64,000 nucleotides of DNA from Paraescarpia echinospica (Eukaryota > Annelida > Polychaeta > Sabellida > Siboglinidae), in NCBI GenBank assembly GCA_020002185.1, contig CM034537.1, positions 65,840,539-65,904,538 on the forward strand, read 5' to 3'. A program made the position numbers and the translations under genes. Shown one piece after another: positions 33,800 to 45,069 of the stretch. Under the pieces are notes generated by a model. It was not told the origin of the DNA. It saw nothing but the letters and a program-made list of their open reading frames with translations, and ran no database searches. Each line of letters starts with the position of its first letter. Position 1 is the first letter of the stretch.

Positions 33800-34324
33800 T
33801 CAGTACCGGTGACGCTGAATGACGTCATCGTTCTCGTGAGGCATTTCGTAATTGCCCTCGTCTCTGTTGATGGGTGTTGTGGTCTTCCTGGTCCAGATTC
33901 TTCGGTTGGGTTCCTTGTCTACAATTTTCGCTCCCTCCCAGTCTATGATATGGTTTTCAGTGGTCGCATGGTCTGTAAGGGCGAATTTATTGATGGTAGA
34001 CATCAATCGTTTTTTCTCGCTCGTAGTGTATTTCTCGACTTTCATGTTGTTTTCTCCCCAATGTATTCAGCAACACATATCTTGCACGGTATTTGGTACA
34101 CCAGTTCGCCCTGTTCTTCTAGCTCTACTTTGTGCTTCGGTTGTACCATTGTACCATTGTATTGCTACTACATACTTCTTCAGTACTCGGTGTACTCTCT
34201 CTGAGACCCCCTCCACGTACGGGATGACTACTTGGCTCCTGTAGTTTCTGTCCTTTTTTGTTGGTCTTTTTTCTTTTTTGCTATCTGTGACATTTTTTTC
34301 AAGGCACAGGACGGATAGCCACAT
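33800..34324 (-). pseudogene. Penelope-like GIY-YIG endonuclease region
   Basis: Reads R-N-Y-R-S-Q-V-V-I-P-Y-V-E-G-V-S-E-R near 34240 (the region joining RT to endonuclease), then, in other frames, V-Y-Q-I-P-C near 34095, H-A-T-T-E-N-H-I-I-D-W near 33965 and I-W-T-R-K-T-x-x-x-x-N-R-D-E-G near 33890. These are the C-terminal blocks of Penelope endonucleases. Two or more frame breaks. Confidence 0.85.
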
Positions 34325-34421
34325 ACTCTTAGAGCTCCTCTCAAGTGTTCCACCTCTTTCTTCTTGTCCACCTCCTCTGAATTTATCGTCTCACACCTGT
34401 TCATAAGGGTTCTGACAACTC

Positions 34422-35431
34422 CTAACTTCTGATGTTTGGGGTGGTGGGACGCAAAGTGTTCAGGTGTTGGTCAGTGTGCGTCTTCTTCGTGTACACGATG
34501 GACTTCACACTACCATCTTCCTTTCTGGAGAAATTCGCATCCAAGAAGGGCATGCTGTTGTTCTCTTCTTCTTCTCTCGTGAAAACGATGCTACTCGTGG
34601 GGTCTACCGTGTTCATGTGTTTTTTGTAATTTCAGCTCCAAATCTAAAGTACGTAGTTCCCAAAAAAAATTTCAACAACTCCATGATGTCGTCCACGTTT
34701 AGATTGGTTCTCTTCTTTAGTGTCCTGTCATTCTCTAGTTTTTCTGATGATTTCGCACGCTTCTTTGATCAGAGTCTTCCTGAACAACACCATGTGACAC
34801 AAATGATTGTTCTTCTTCCACTCTCAGCTTTGTCATTTCTTTCACCAATTCTTGTGAATGTTCTGTGTGGTGTTCTGTTTTTCCAACAAGTCGTTGTAGT
34901 ATGTCAGCCAATTCCCTGGATACTATGTACGCTATTGTATGTGTGTAGTCGACGATTGGTCTGAGTGGCCACCCTCCTTGTGGATTGTTTTGTGATCCTT
35001 ACATCCGTGGTACTTTTTCTAGCGTGTGTACCAGTACTAATTCTTGGTGATATGCCCCTCCTTCTCCAATGAATTTACCATTCTGATGAGTTCTGCTTTG
35101 TACTTCCTGGTCGGATCCTTTTTGTATCCATGTGACCTTTCCTTTGTCCGCAGAGAGTATGGCGATAGACTCCTTCTGTAGGACTTTTAGGGCTGTTCTT
35201 TCCTGTTTGGTTAGATTCGGTTTTGGAGCTTTTGCTGACTTCAGAACTCCCGCGATGACTGCACGAAGTCTTGTTTTCTTGTAGTAGGTACCATGTCACT
35301 TGCTCTGCAGCTACAACGCAGCTATTCTCCTCGCATTCGTCGTGTTTATCGGGCATTTCAGACTGAGACTGGGAGGTGCTACATTGATGTCTTCGCAACT
35401 TAGCATAAATACAAGGTGATTTCTGTGGCAC
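34422..35431 (-). pseudogene. Penelope-like reverse transcriptase remnants
   Basis: The N-terminal block at 35075-35431 has the N-L-T-x-x-E-x-x-A-L-K type stretch and A-D-K-G (nucleotide-binding block of Penelope RTs) in mixed frames. The C-terminal block at 34422-34616 reads N-N-S-M-P-F-L-D and K-K-T-H-T-D-Q-H-L-N, matching the L-P-F-L-D-x(n)-R-K-P-T-x-T-D motif. The catalytic palm between them is not readable. Confidence 0.82.
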
Positions 35432-35829
35432 GAAACCTTTCTAGTAAATTTTTTGAGTTTCCTCACGTCTTTGACACATTCTTGTCCGTACTTCGTTCTA
35501 AGACTTAGGCATTTTTCAGATCGAAAGCTGTCATTTTTTTATATCTAAAGAGTATTTTTACCTGGTAGAGGCTAACGTCTCATGCTGACTTCTTCAGTAC
35601 CGATGACGCTGAATGACGTCATCGTACTCGTGAGGCAGTTCGTATTGCCCTCGTTTGTGTGTTGATGGGTGTTCTGGTCTTCCTGATCCAGATGGTTTCT
35701 TTGATATGCCGGATTCTTCGGTTGGGTTCCCTGTCTACAATTTTCGCTCCCTTCCAGTCTAGACGTTAGACGAAAGTCTCTACCAAATAAAAATACACTT
35801 TGGATATGAAAGAATAAACGTTTTCGATC

Positions 35830-36539
35830 TCACAAAAGAACTATCCTGAAGAATGTTCAGTAGTCCTGAATAACTATTTCAGCCAGTATTTACTACACAG
35901 GATCTAAGTTCATTACACGTTCCGGTAAATAAATTTGAGGAGGATGAATCAAGTCAGTTAGGGTAGTTGTCTATAATTCCAGAAAATATTACCAATGACA
36001 TTTTGAAGATGAAAGAAAATAGATCAACTGTGGTTAATGGGATACCACCAACACTACATATGAAAATTGTAGAGCAAATTAGTGCACCACTTTCTATATG
36101 TTTTAACTTGTCACTAAAAGGTGATAGTGATAGTTCAGTGGAAAGAAACAAATATCACCCTATTATTTAAAATGGATCAAGGAGCAAGTTAGAAAATTAC
36201 AGGTCACTGAGGTTAACGTCCGTCTCATGCAGATTAGCATAACCAGAGACAACATGGTGTAATTTCTTATAAAACATAATTAATACGTCTTTCAACATGG
36301 ATAATTAATTGCTAGTTTTTCGCTAACCAATCTCTTATGTTTCTTGGATGAAATTACAAAATGGGCCGATATTAGCTATGTAGATTTTCAGAAAGCGTTT
36401 AATCAAATGCTACATTAACGTTTGTTAATTAACCTAAAAGACCACAGAATAGGGGATGAACTGATACATTGGCTAGAGAAATGGCTGAAACAGAGAGTAA
36501 CAGTAGAAGGGGGTTATGTCAAATTGGAAATCACTATCT
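35830..36539 (+). mobile_element. Old CR1 remnant in gene A intron, right part
   Basis: Continues the remnant after the Penelope insertion: N-I-T-N-D-I-L-K-M-K-E-N and G-I-P-P-T-L near 36000, E-N-Y-R-S-L-R near 36193, D-F-Q-K-A-F-N near 36383 and L-E-K-W-L near 36470 correspond to CR1 RT blocks. Inactive. The equivalent in gene B stops near 58230. Confidence 0.82.
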
Positions 36540-36577
36540 TGTCATGTGTTAGATTATATTGAATCTAACACATGACA
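36540..36577. repeat. Perfect 16-bp inverted repeat
   Basis: TGTCATGTGTTAGATT, a 6-base loop, then its exact reverse complement. It sits exactly where recognisable CR1 sequence ends. It may be a remnant of a foldback insertion or replication-repair scar. Confidence 0.8.
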
Positions 36578-37304
36578 CTGTATTCCTGGCTAAACGACAC
36601 TGTGTTGTTAGTTCCATATGTGGAGTATTCTGCATACTGGATTCAACAGTTGCCAACATAGTGCATGATAATTGTGAATCGTAACAATCGCTCAACGTTG
36701 CAATATTTCGCACCCATATGAAAACAATCACATGACCATGATACCCACACAGTGTATGACAGTTAAAACACGCAAACAACCGATACATTAGATGTAATAT
36801 AACGCAGGCAATTCATAGACCTTCTCAGTTGTTTCTGAACGAAACCTATTTCTGAGTGCATCTCCACCTTCTAAGTTGGAAACTGAAGCATGTACCTAAG
36901 AACACATTATCCTCTCTTGTGTGTTCCCGTTGGTCACATTAGTGTTTGTTGTTTCAAATAAGGTGATGGAGTAACCGTGGTACTTATTAGAGCGTACCAT
37001 TTCGGAGACATATTGCCTTCTGCGTGGTGTAAACAGTGTGCGCACATTTCCTCTACTTACCCAAAGCTCTGCTTTTACTAACACTGGCGTTCACCCGCCT
37101 TCTACCTGACATTTTGACATATCAGTCCTGCACAATCATTGTACAAAGGGTATAGGTACCATGTATTAAACTAAGCCTACCGTACAAAATGACCCACAAA
37201 GTATTAAGCTACACTTTGTATATGTGACCATGGCCAAGCATAATGTACGTAATATGTAAAATTATAGCTTAAATACCTATTTACTTTACTGACGTCATGG
37301 GTTC
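36578..37304. other. Intron sequence of gene A, nothing else seen
   Basis: AT-rich, no reading frame or repeat recognised. The last 60 bases before the acceptor are shared with gene B (TGACGTCATGGGTTCTTTGTG). Confidence 0.55.
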
Positions 37305-37313
37305 TTTGTGTAG

Positions 37314-37547
37314 GTGCACGTGTTCTTCCTCCTGGCGGTGAGCGGCGGCGTGAGAGCGGTGTTGCCGCCAGACATGACTGCGGAGTACTCGGCCTGCATG
37401 ACTCGGTGCAACCAGCAATACAAGGACTGCATGTTCGAGTGTAAGGCTCAATCGATGCAGTCGCTAAAGCTGAGCATGGATAAAATCTGCAAGAGAGTGT
37501 ACATGGGTTGCATCCATGACTGTGACAAGCTTCTAACGGTGGACTAA
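37314..37547 (+). CDS. Cysteine-rich secreted peptide gene A, exon 2
   Basis: Opens after the acceptor TTTGTGTAG at 37305-37313 in phase 0 and ends with TAA. With exon 1 the product is 85 residues. Residues 9-23 form the hydrophobic signal core, with likely cleavage after V-R-A at 23. The mature part has seven cysteines at 36, 40, 47, 51, 67, 74 and 78, spaced C-x3-C-x6-C-x3-C-x15-C-x6-C-x3-C. The C-x3-C pairs suggest a disulphide-stabilised helical hairpin; an odd cysteine count leaves one free or available for dimerisation. The family is not recognised. A secreted defence, venom, mucus or signalling peptide is possible, none shown. The intron is 4825 nt because a Penelope-like element sits in it. 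The 3' UTR is cut after about 55 nt by an RTE remnant. Confidence 0.78.
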   Translation: MHVFFLLAVSGGVRAVLPPDMTAEYSACMTRCNQQYKDCMFECKAQSMQSLKLSMDKICKRVYMGCIHDCDKLLTVD

Positions 37548-37603
37548 TTACGACCTACGACGAACTAAGCATACCATTTTAGCACACTGTTTCTTTCCAA
37601 AGT

Positions 37604-38044
37604 TCACCTTTGTCTTACATCACGTTTTATTTCTTGAAATATACTGATGCCATTATCACAATTTTCAGATATTGCCTTTTCAGACTCTCCAGTATTGATA
37701 TAAGTTCTTCATGACGAACTCTGGCAAATGCCTTTGCGTAATCAATAAAACAGACATAGTTTTCTGCATTTATAATGCTTTTTTCAATCATCATTCTTAA
37801 GATGAACATGGCATTACATGTTCCTCTTCTGTCTACAAATCCGCATTGTCCGTCACTCATTTCCTGCTTTATTTTGGTTTCATCCTGGCTATAGTAATTT
37901 TGAACAACATCTTCGTGAAGTGGTCCGTGAGACGTACTGTACGATGAGTTCAAATTCAATCACGCCTGGTTTCTTCGACATTACTATAAAGATGGATTTT
38001 GCTAGTCAGTTGTGGTTTTTCCGCCGTTATATATTTAATCCACG
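37604..38044 (-). pseudogene. RTE remnant after gene A
   Basis: Aligns with the RT core of the RTE at 53400-53870: V-C-F-I-D-Y-A-K-A-F near 37725, C-G-F-V-D-x-R-G-T near 37840 and R-K-x-M-x-Q-N-Y type residues near 37910. It is interrupted at 38045 by a 2-kb insertion and resumes at 40089. The same remnant is uninterrupted at 63395-64000. Confidence 0.82.
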
Positions 38045-38756
38045 ATGTGGGGACAAGAACTTAACATAGGTTGATAGCGAAAGTGAAGGACTACAAATGG
38101 GGTTACCCTGTATGGCAATTGGCGGCTGGCTAATGCTTACGCAATAATGTGAATGCAGTGGGGAGGTGGCATAGAGTCAGATTTCAAAGAACCGGGGAAA
38201 CATTACATTATAGTTAGGGTAGACAAGCAGGAAAGTTTAATCTAACATGTCATACTTATAGAAATGGTAGGGAGCTTTACATGTATAGGAACTGTGGTAC
38301 GGGTGGAAATTTATATGTGATAATTTTATAGCGTATAGGAATGTCGCTATAATGAGGATTTGTGTACATGTTGAAATGTTGTATTACCTACTGGGCGGTG
38401 ACATTATTGCAATGGTGTGCTGCCGCATCAGCAGGGATCACATGACAGATGCAAAGTATATGGTGCATTAACTGAGGTTCGGGAGAGATAGAACACACCA
38501 GTCCAGAGTGATCCACAGAAAGGACGATGTAACCTGGTCTTCTCTGTAACGAAAGGTTATTACAGTGTGGTTATCAAACCCATACATCGATGCAATACCG
38601 AGAGGTTGCGTAGACGATGCGATCTTACATTCATGTATAATCTAGAAGGTATGTAAAAATACATGTTCTGTGTACACCTGAGAAAATGCTCGATTATAGG
38701 TATTGTCTGGATTATCTGGTTTGTATTGTTAAATTTGTAAAAGGGTGTGGTCGAGA

Positions 38757-38900
38757 ATAAACGAACCTGGGTCAGCACAACGATATTGATGTCGCGGAGT
38801 TTATGCGGTATAGCAAATCATCGCTCAGCTTGTTATTTCTTATCGATGATTGAACGAAGGTTGCATTATGGTTGTCACGGATGATATTCACGGGTGTATA

Positions 38901-38931
<31 letters not shown>

Positions 38932-39165
38932 CCATATGTTCGACGTATGCATATCGGAACACCATATTCAAAATGTCTTCATAAAACAATCCCATCACCA
39001 AAGGTATTCTAACTCTTATCAACCTATACACCCGTGAATATCATCCGTGACAACCATAATGCAACCTACGTTCGATCATCGTTACTACATAACAAGCTGA
39101 GCGATGATTTGCTATACCGCATAAACTCCGCGGCATCAATATCGTGGCGCTGACCCAGGTGTAGG
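38757..39165. repeat. Large inverted repeat, arms about 140 bp
   Basis: The left arm 38757-38901 is the reverse complement of 39024-39165 at more than 90 percent identity. The spacer of about 120 bp contains a (TA)13 tract. In copy 1 only the right arm is inside the window (3-144). Likely extrudes as a cruciform and could have promoted the duplication. Confidence 0.85.
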
Positions 39166-39210
39166 TTATTTCAAAAACACAAAACACAATCATAATACGT
39201 ATATATATAC

Positions 39211-39247
<37 letters not shown>

Positions 39248-39264
39248 TACATACATATATATAC

Positions 39265-39295
<31 letters not shown>

Positions 39296-39359
39296 CATAT
39301 ATATGTATATATATATATATATAAGTATTATGATTGTGTTTTGTGTTGTTGAAATAACC
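39164..39359. mobile_element. TA-flanked MITE, second copy
   Basis: Identical in layout to 143-338, with TA at 39162-39163 and 39360-39361. It was carried by the segmental duplication, not inserted independently. Confidence 0.6.
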
Positions 39360-40088
39360 TATACTGTGAAGGATGTATAGTACACACCATCGAATAAGAA
39401 TATGTTATTATTGTAGTTAATATTTAGTGTACTGTCGTGTCGGTGCGACGGCCATCTAAAACTTAATTCTCGTTCGTGGGAACGATGGGCATATATCGAA
39501 GTAGCAAGCGCGTAGACGTTAACCGAAGTATGATTGAATTCCCGCAAGAAGAAGGAAGCTCACTCGGTCGGAGCTGCTTTGACTTCTGAATGTTACGGAC
39601 CGTCGGAAGAGTGTAAAGTTAACGTCCGTGTCGACCGAAGGAATAGTTGGACCAGAACATTATTCTGTTCTATTTACGTTATGATGAAGGAGGACATTAT
39701 ATAGGCCTCGATGTGTAACGGTGCTCATATACATCCACTGGGTTGATAGCAGAAGATGGTATTTGCCTGTTACTATTATTTGTGTTGGAGAGGGTGGAAC
39801 GACGTCACCGTATGCGGATGAGTGTTAGCAGAGATGTCATGTTTATATTTCCTGGTATAACCGTTCTATGATAAGAGAGTGTAGGAGGCTGACGAGTCTA
39901 GAAATTTATGTATACTGATAGTTTTGTTATTTGGTGGGGGTGAATAAATTTTGAAAACCTGTATCTTGTATATATGTTTTATTAAGTTACACTATCTCTG
40001 AATCCGAATTATATTGCAAAGTTCGCTTCACCTGGCGGATCTTGACAGTTAATATATATATGCTAAAGTCATATAAACACTTTAATCA

Positions 40089-40411
40089 ATGGTAATATTA
40101 TCTTGTCCAGCAGCTTTGCCTTGTTTCATTGATCTGATGGTTTTTCGAAACTCTTCCTTCAGTATTGGAGGGACATCAAAGTTCTCTTTAATTTATTATT
40201 CGTCGCCCTTTTCACCAATGTAAAGTTCATCTTTATATCGTGACCATATTTCAAGTAATTTTGTCTTTGTCCGTTATTGTGTTTCTTTCTTTTGATTTCA
40301 AAACTCTGTAGTTGAGCATATTCCTTTTCTTGTGATTTGTGACTTTCGCGTGAATTGTGTTGTGCTTCCGTTGAACGATCATTAAGCACTTCCCTTTCGC
40401 AAAATTGCATT
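40089..40411 (-). pseudogene. RTE remnant, duplicate of 1068-1390
   Basis: Same broken linker and RT start as in copy 1. Continues the remnant interrupted at 38044. Confidence 0.75.
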
Positions 40412-40635
40412 TGGCCGTATGACTGAGTACCTTGCTATAGACAGTGGTGTATATTTGTGTACGAATAGTCTTCGCGCATTAATTGCAGCGTGGCTGGATG
40501 CCTCCCAGAGAAGTCGAGATGGTGTTCGATTGAACAGGTCAGCCAGAGAGTAAAGTGTAAAAGCCCTTTGAGCAGTCATGAGAAATGGATGCTGCTCTAT
40601 ATAAGAACTTACCTACATAGGAACTTACAGTTTTT

Positions 40636-40911
40636 AAAGGACGTGAAGTGACATTAGAGAAGGAACACTGTGTATTAGGTATCAGAAAGTATTCAGTCTC
40701 ACAGAGGAGAGTAAATGAATGGAACATATTTAATACATCCCGCGAATATATTTAAAAACACCAAAGTAAACAAATACCTCAGAAGGGCGGGATACACATA
40801 AAACAAAAATAGTTGTACTCTCAATAAACCTAAGGCTCTGTTGTCCACTTGCCATTGATTCTCTCGATGGCAATCTTGTTATATTTTGTCTTGTTAAAGA
40901 AAATGCGGGTC
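40636..40911 (+). mobile_element. CR1 3' end remnant, duplicate of 1615-1890
   Basis: Same C-terminal scrap and tail as in copy 1. Confidence 0.7.
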
Positions 40912-42202
40912 TTTCAGGTGATGTAGCTAGATTTTCTAAGATTGTCATCTAATGACAGAAAAAGCATATGGAAAGTAGACAAGGAAACTATTCGTTTATT
41001 GAGAGACCGACATTGTTAACCAGTGTGTAACCCGCCCTGCTGACATACTTATGCATTTTTTCACAGTTGACACAAATAATAAGTTTTCTGTTCTGTTTGT
41101 TTATTATACTATCTGAAATGTAATAGATCCTGAGATATTTAATTTACTCTGTTTCTCCACCAACGTTATTTTGTGTCCTGTAATTGTTCTAGTTTTCCTA
41201 AGTGAAATAAATACGTTGTCAATATAAATGACCCGAGGTCGGCATTGATTTTATGACCAGGCAAACGTCGTAGTGCGTCTTTATAATATGTTGTTATCAT
41301 GTAAACTGTGGATAAGACAGCCTGTATCTTGAAATCCACAGTTGTTCCGCATCGGTGCCAATTATGTTTTTGCTTGGACATGATGCAATATCACCAGACA
41401 ACGCGACTACGCCAAACAGCGTTCCTCACCAATGCATCGTTTTCTTGCTTTTGACTTTGGGCCTATGCAATACCGCCAGACAAAAGACTTGACACTTTTC
41501 GCACCAGTACATGTCTCCTCCTGTGCTGTTTCATTGTAACCTAACCTCAAACTGTAAACACCACAAGAGAAAACAGCCCAGCACCAGAGTAAACGAGTTA
41601 AGTTGACGACACACGAGGTGGCAATGTACAAGCACTATAGAATCGATTTGAAAAGGCCGTGTCTCTACTAGAAACAATTCAACGAGCGAAGGAAACGCGG
41701 CGCGAACTCGGTCTATCAACCGAGCGATGAGACTGACTGTAGAACTGAAATGCTATAACTGAAGTATATAAATTGATAAATATAATTATAATACAAACGG
41801 TCAAGAATTATGTAACAATTAACATAGTGCTAGACTTTTCAAGGTGCTTGACTCTACTGATCGTATCATTTTACTAAACACTGTGATCATCTTCAGCTAT
41901 CCCATAAGCCAGGTAGTCGATACGTCACCTCTGACTCGCCGACACTCGTTCTCCATCTCGGCTGCTCCCGTAATGGTGTCACTTATGGTTAATGGAAATC
42001 GAGACCTGTCCATTCGTTGGCGGTGCACGCCTGTTGCTGTGCCTTTGAAGTGCTATGCCTTAGCAGATGTGTTTGCAAGGCCAGTGACACAACTCAGATT
42101 GTAATTATTCGAAATTCACGATTTTGGATTACATCACCAAAGAAAAAAGTGTGCGCTTGCGAAGATATGTGCGCGGATGAACATATGTGCATATACGCAT
42201 GA

Positions 42203-42327
42203 ATGTGTGCGTATGTGCGTGTTGTGTGTGTGCGTGCGCGTTTGTGTGTGCGTGCACGTGTACATTTTGCCTGTGTACGCATGTGCCTGTGTGTGTGTGT
42301 TTGGGTGCGTGCGTGCGTATATGTGTT
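42203..42327 (+). repeat. GT/GTGCGT microsatellite, duplicate
   Basis: Same units as 3176-3300. Confidence 0.9.
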
Positions 42328-42986
42328 TAATATAAATTATTAATTATTTAAAATGAAATAATTTCAAAACGGGTGCCTCGTGCCTTAACTCAGATCGAGG
42401 TTAATAACAAGACGCTGTGTGCGCTTTCTTTTGTTAACCGAAACCCTCCAGAGTCTTCTCACATTAGTGGAGAACAAACATGAAATACAAGAAGAGTAGT
42501 AAGAGTGTATGCTTGGACACCAGAAAAATAGGTTGAACGCCATGTTAAATGTGAAGGAGACCAATCATGCGGGTGGCTTTGTGCACATTGGCGGAATGGT
42601 TACCAACAATATGCGTGTGTAGGTGAGCGCGGCGACGGATGTATATAAGACAAAGCGGATTTCCCGGGGATGGCAGAGGAATCACGACAAACGAGAAGCA
42701 TACCAAATGAGTTGAATTGGAAATATAGTCTTAAAAAGCGACCATGTTTGCCCTATTACCCGGAATCATTCTCTAGAACCAGGATTTATAATGGTATTAG
42801 ACTATCTCTGGTATATTGTCAAAACAAAATATCTACCTACTATTTACTATCTATGCGTTTCGTATACAATTTGAACTATTTGTTGGTGAAACATTCAAAT
42901 TGCGTCAGAAATGTATGGGATATTATGCTGCAGATCGAGGCATGCCGATTCCAAAAAAACGGAGCCGGTGAAACAGCGAGGCCGCA

Positions 42987-43027
<41 letters not shown>

Positions 43028-43994
43028 TACGTCGGCGTTGTTTCCATACGACACCACGTATCCTGAACAGACGCAAACATATTAAATTATTATTAAAATG
43101 TGACACTTAAGCGGGGAGCAAATCTGCGTGACCTGGGGACGGTTTTACTAACATTTTATGAACATTTAAGGCCGATTTTGCTTCTTAAAATCTATTTCGA
43201 TCCATAACAGTGATCCGGTAATCCAATTTTTTTAAAAGCTACTTAAATTCAACAACGTATTTCATTTAATGACACATTTTCCTTATGAGCTGATTATCTT
43301 AATGAAACGGTCACATGGTTGCAATATGTAGGCATATAGAAAACTAGATGCCATTGCACAGGCAACGTGCATTGACGATACATTAGTACAGTATGGGGTG
43401 TCAGGGAGGAATAGTCATCTGACAGTGGAGCATGTCGAACTCTTCGGTGTAGCTCGACCGCTTTGGTTCCCACCTGGCACCCAACTCTCACCTGTGGCTC
43501 CAAGTAGCTGTAGCATGCGGCCACACACCGGCAAACTGCCTCGACAGGCAGGCAAAACCAGGTGAGGGTAAACAACAGGTCTCAAACCCTCGGTGATTTA
43601 GGAACTTGCTCACCCAGCATGCGAAGACTGTTGAGGCGGATTGGACGGATGAAATCAAGTCTCGATTCAAAGGCTAAGAAGTCGGAACAGCAATGCACTG
43701 TGGAGTGCTTATGGCATGGCACAGCACGGAAGATGTCATAGCCATCATCTGCAGTCAAGGAAGTCTTCAGTCGTACCAACCGTCTGGGCCACTGAAACCC
43801 GGCTTCTGCGGCCGAGAGAGTGGGACCGCACCTGTGCAACGGCCTACCCACTTTAAAAGCATTCACGCATAGGTTTGTGCTACTCATCATTCGACACCAT
43901 ATAATCTATCATCATTTTTTTGGTCAAGCCATGCGGCAATGGGGGAAGGGCAAAGCGAGAGGTGGAGGTGATCACTGGGAGTTGTAGTCCTAAA

Positions 43995-44696
43995 CCTGCA
44001 CGACTTGCAGAGGAGGGCTGCACGAGGGAACCAGGCGGCGGCTACAACTTCATTTGGAAAGGCAAGGCTGAGAATGAAGCCAGAATCCAAGGAGTTGGCA
44101 GAGCAGCGAAAACGTATGTCATGCGGCAGCTTCCGGACCTTCCCAAAGGGATCAACGAAAGGCTTCTGAAGCTGCGTTTCCCCCCGAACGCCAACCGCCA
44201 CTCTACTATCATAAGTGCCTACGCACCCACCCTTACAAGCTCCGACGAGACCAGAGAAAGATTATATGAAGGTCTTGACACCCTGGTCAGGTCCACACCT
44301 GCTAGCGACAAGCTCATCAACTTGGGGGATTTCAATGCAAGAGTCGGAACTGATAGGAGGAACTAGAAGGGAATCATCGGGCAGCAGGACGTAGGAAGAC
44401 TAAACACCAACGGCCTCCTCCTTTTGAGCCTGTGTACAGAGAACGACTTAACTACCCCAAACACTCTATTCAGGCAGGCCGATAAGTACAAAACAACCTG
44501 GATGCACATCAGGTCCAAGCAATGGCACATGATAGACTATGTCCTCGTAAGAAGGCGGGAGATCCAGGATGTGAATATCACAAGGGCCATGCGGGGAGCA
44601 GAGTGCTGGTCGGATCACCGATTGGTCAGGACAGCCCTCCAGCTGCACACTGTCCCACTGTCCAAAGTCGACCAGAAATGCCATCAACACAGCTAG
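43995..44696 (+). pseudogene. LINE-Y endonuclease, copy 2
   Basis: Contains the Y-A-P, G-D-F-N and S-D-H blocks (near 44215, 44320 and 44610) but has lost the glutamate block through the deletion. A stop at 44364 and a frame change precede the SDH segment. Confidence 0.8.
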
Positions 44697-45069
44697 CTGA
44701 AACACCAGCGTTACCGCGAGCAGTTCCAGGTTGACCTTGGTGTCCCACTGACAACTTACTGGCAACGCCACAGAGAAGTGGACCCAGTTCACGCATATGG
44801 TGACGGATTCAGCAAAGTAAATTCTCGGACCGAAGAAGAAGGCCCACTAGGACTGGTTCGATGAAAACAACGAAGAAATATGCAAGGCGCTGGATGAAAA
44901 GAACAAAACATACCTGGAATGGAAGAATGACCTTTCCTCAGTTTCCAAGAAAGACCGCTACGGACACTTGCAGAGCAAAACGCAGAAAATCCTTCCTTAG
45001 ATGTAGGATGACTGGTGAAAGAAGAAAGCAGAGGAAGGGGAACATTATGCTGAAATTCACAACGCAAAG

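Larger units (their letters stand above)
33719..35829 (-). mobile_element. Penelope-like element with inverted terminal repeats
   Basis: Ends carry about 66-bp inverted repeats (33719-33786 and 35761-35829), both starting GATCGAAAACGTT. Inside is a minus-strand RT and GIY-YIG endonuclease remnant. At the right, 35531-35755 directly repeats 33742-33955, the partial tandem arrangement usual for Penelope terminal repeats. A similar GTC-TGAATRACT string flanks both sides (33706-33718 and about 35851-35863), an imperfect target duplication. The paralogous intron of gene B lacks the element, giving the empty site at about 57920. Confidence 0.87.
38045..40065. mobile_element. Insertion of about 2 kb inside an RTE remnant, class unknown
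   Basis: Defined by comparing 38000-40100 with the continuous version at 63780-63880. It contains a near-perfect inverted repeat (38757-38901 against 39024-39165), a (TA)n tract at 38906-38931 in its spacer, and the TA-flanked MITE at 39164-39359. No terminal repeats or coding sequence were found at its edges. It may be composite. Confidence 0.55.

Noticed and set aside
33809..34964. Plus-strand frames of 130 to 166 codons in the gene A intron
   Set aside because: Antisense to Penelope RT and endonuclease remnants; hydrophobic composition is a by-product of the opposite strand.
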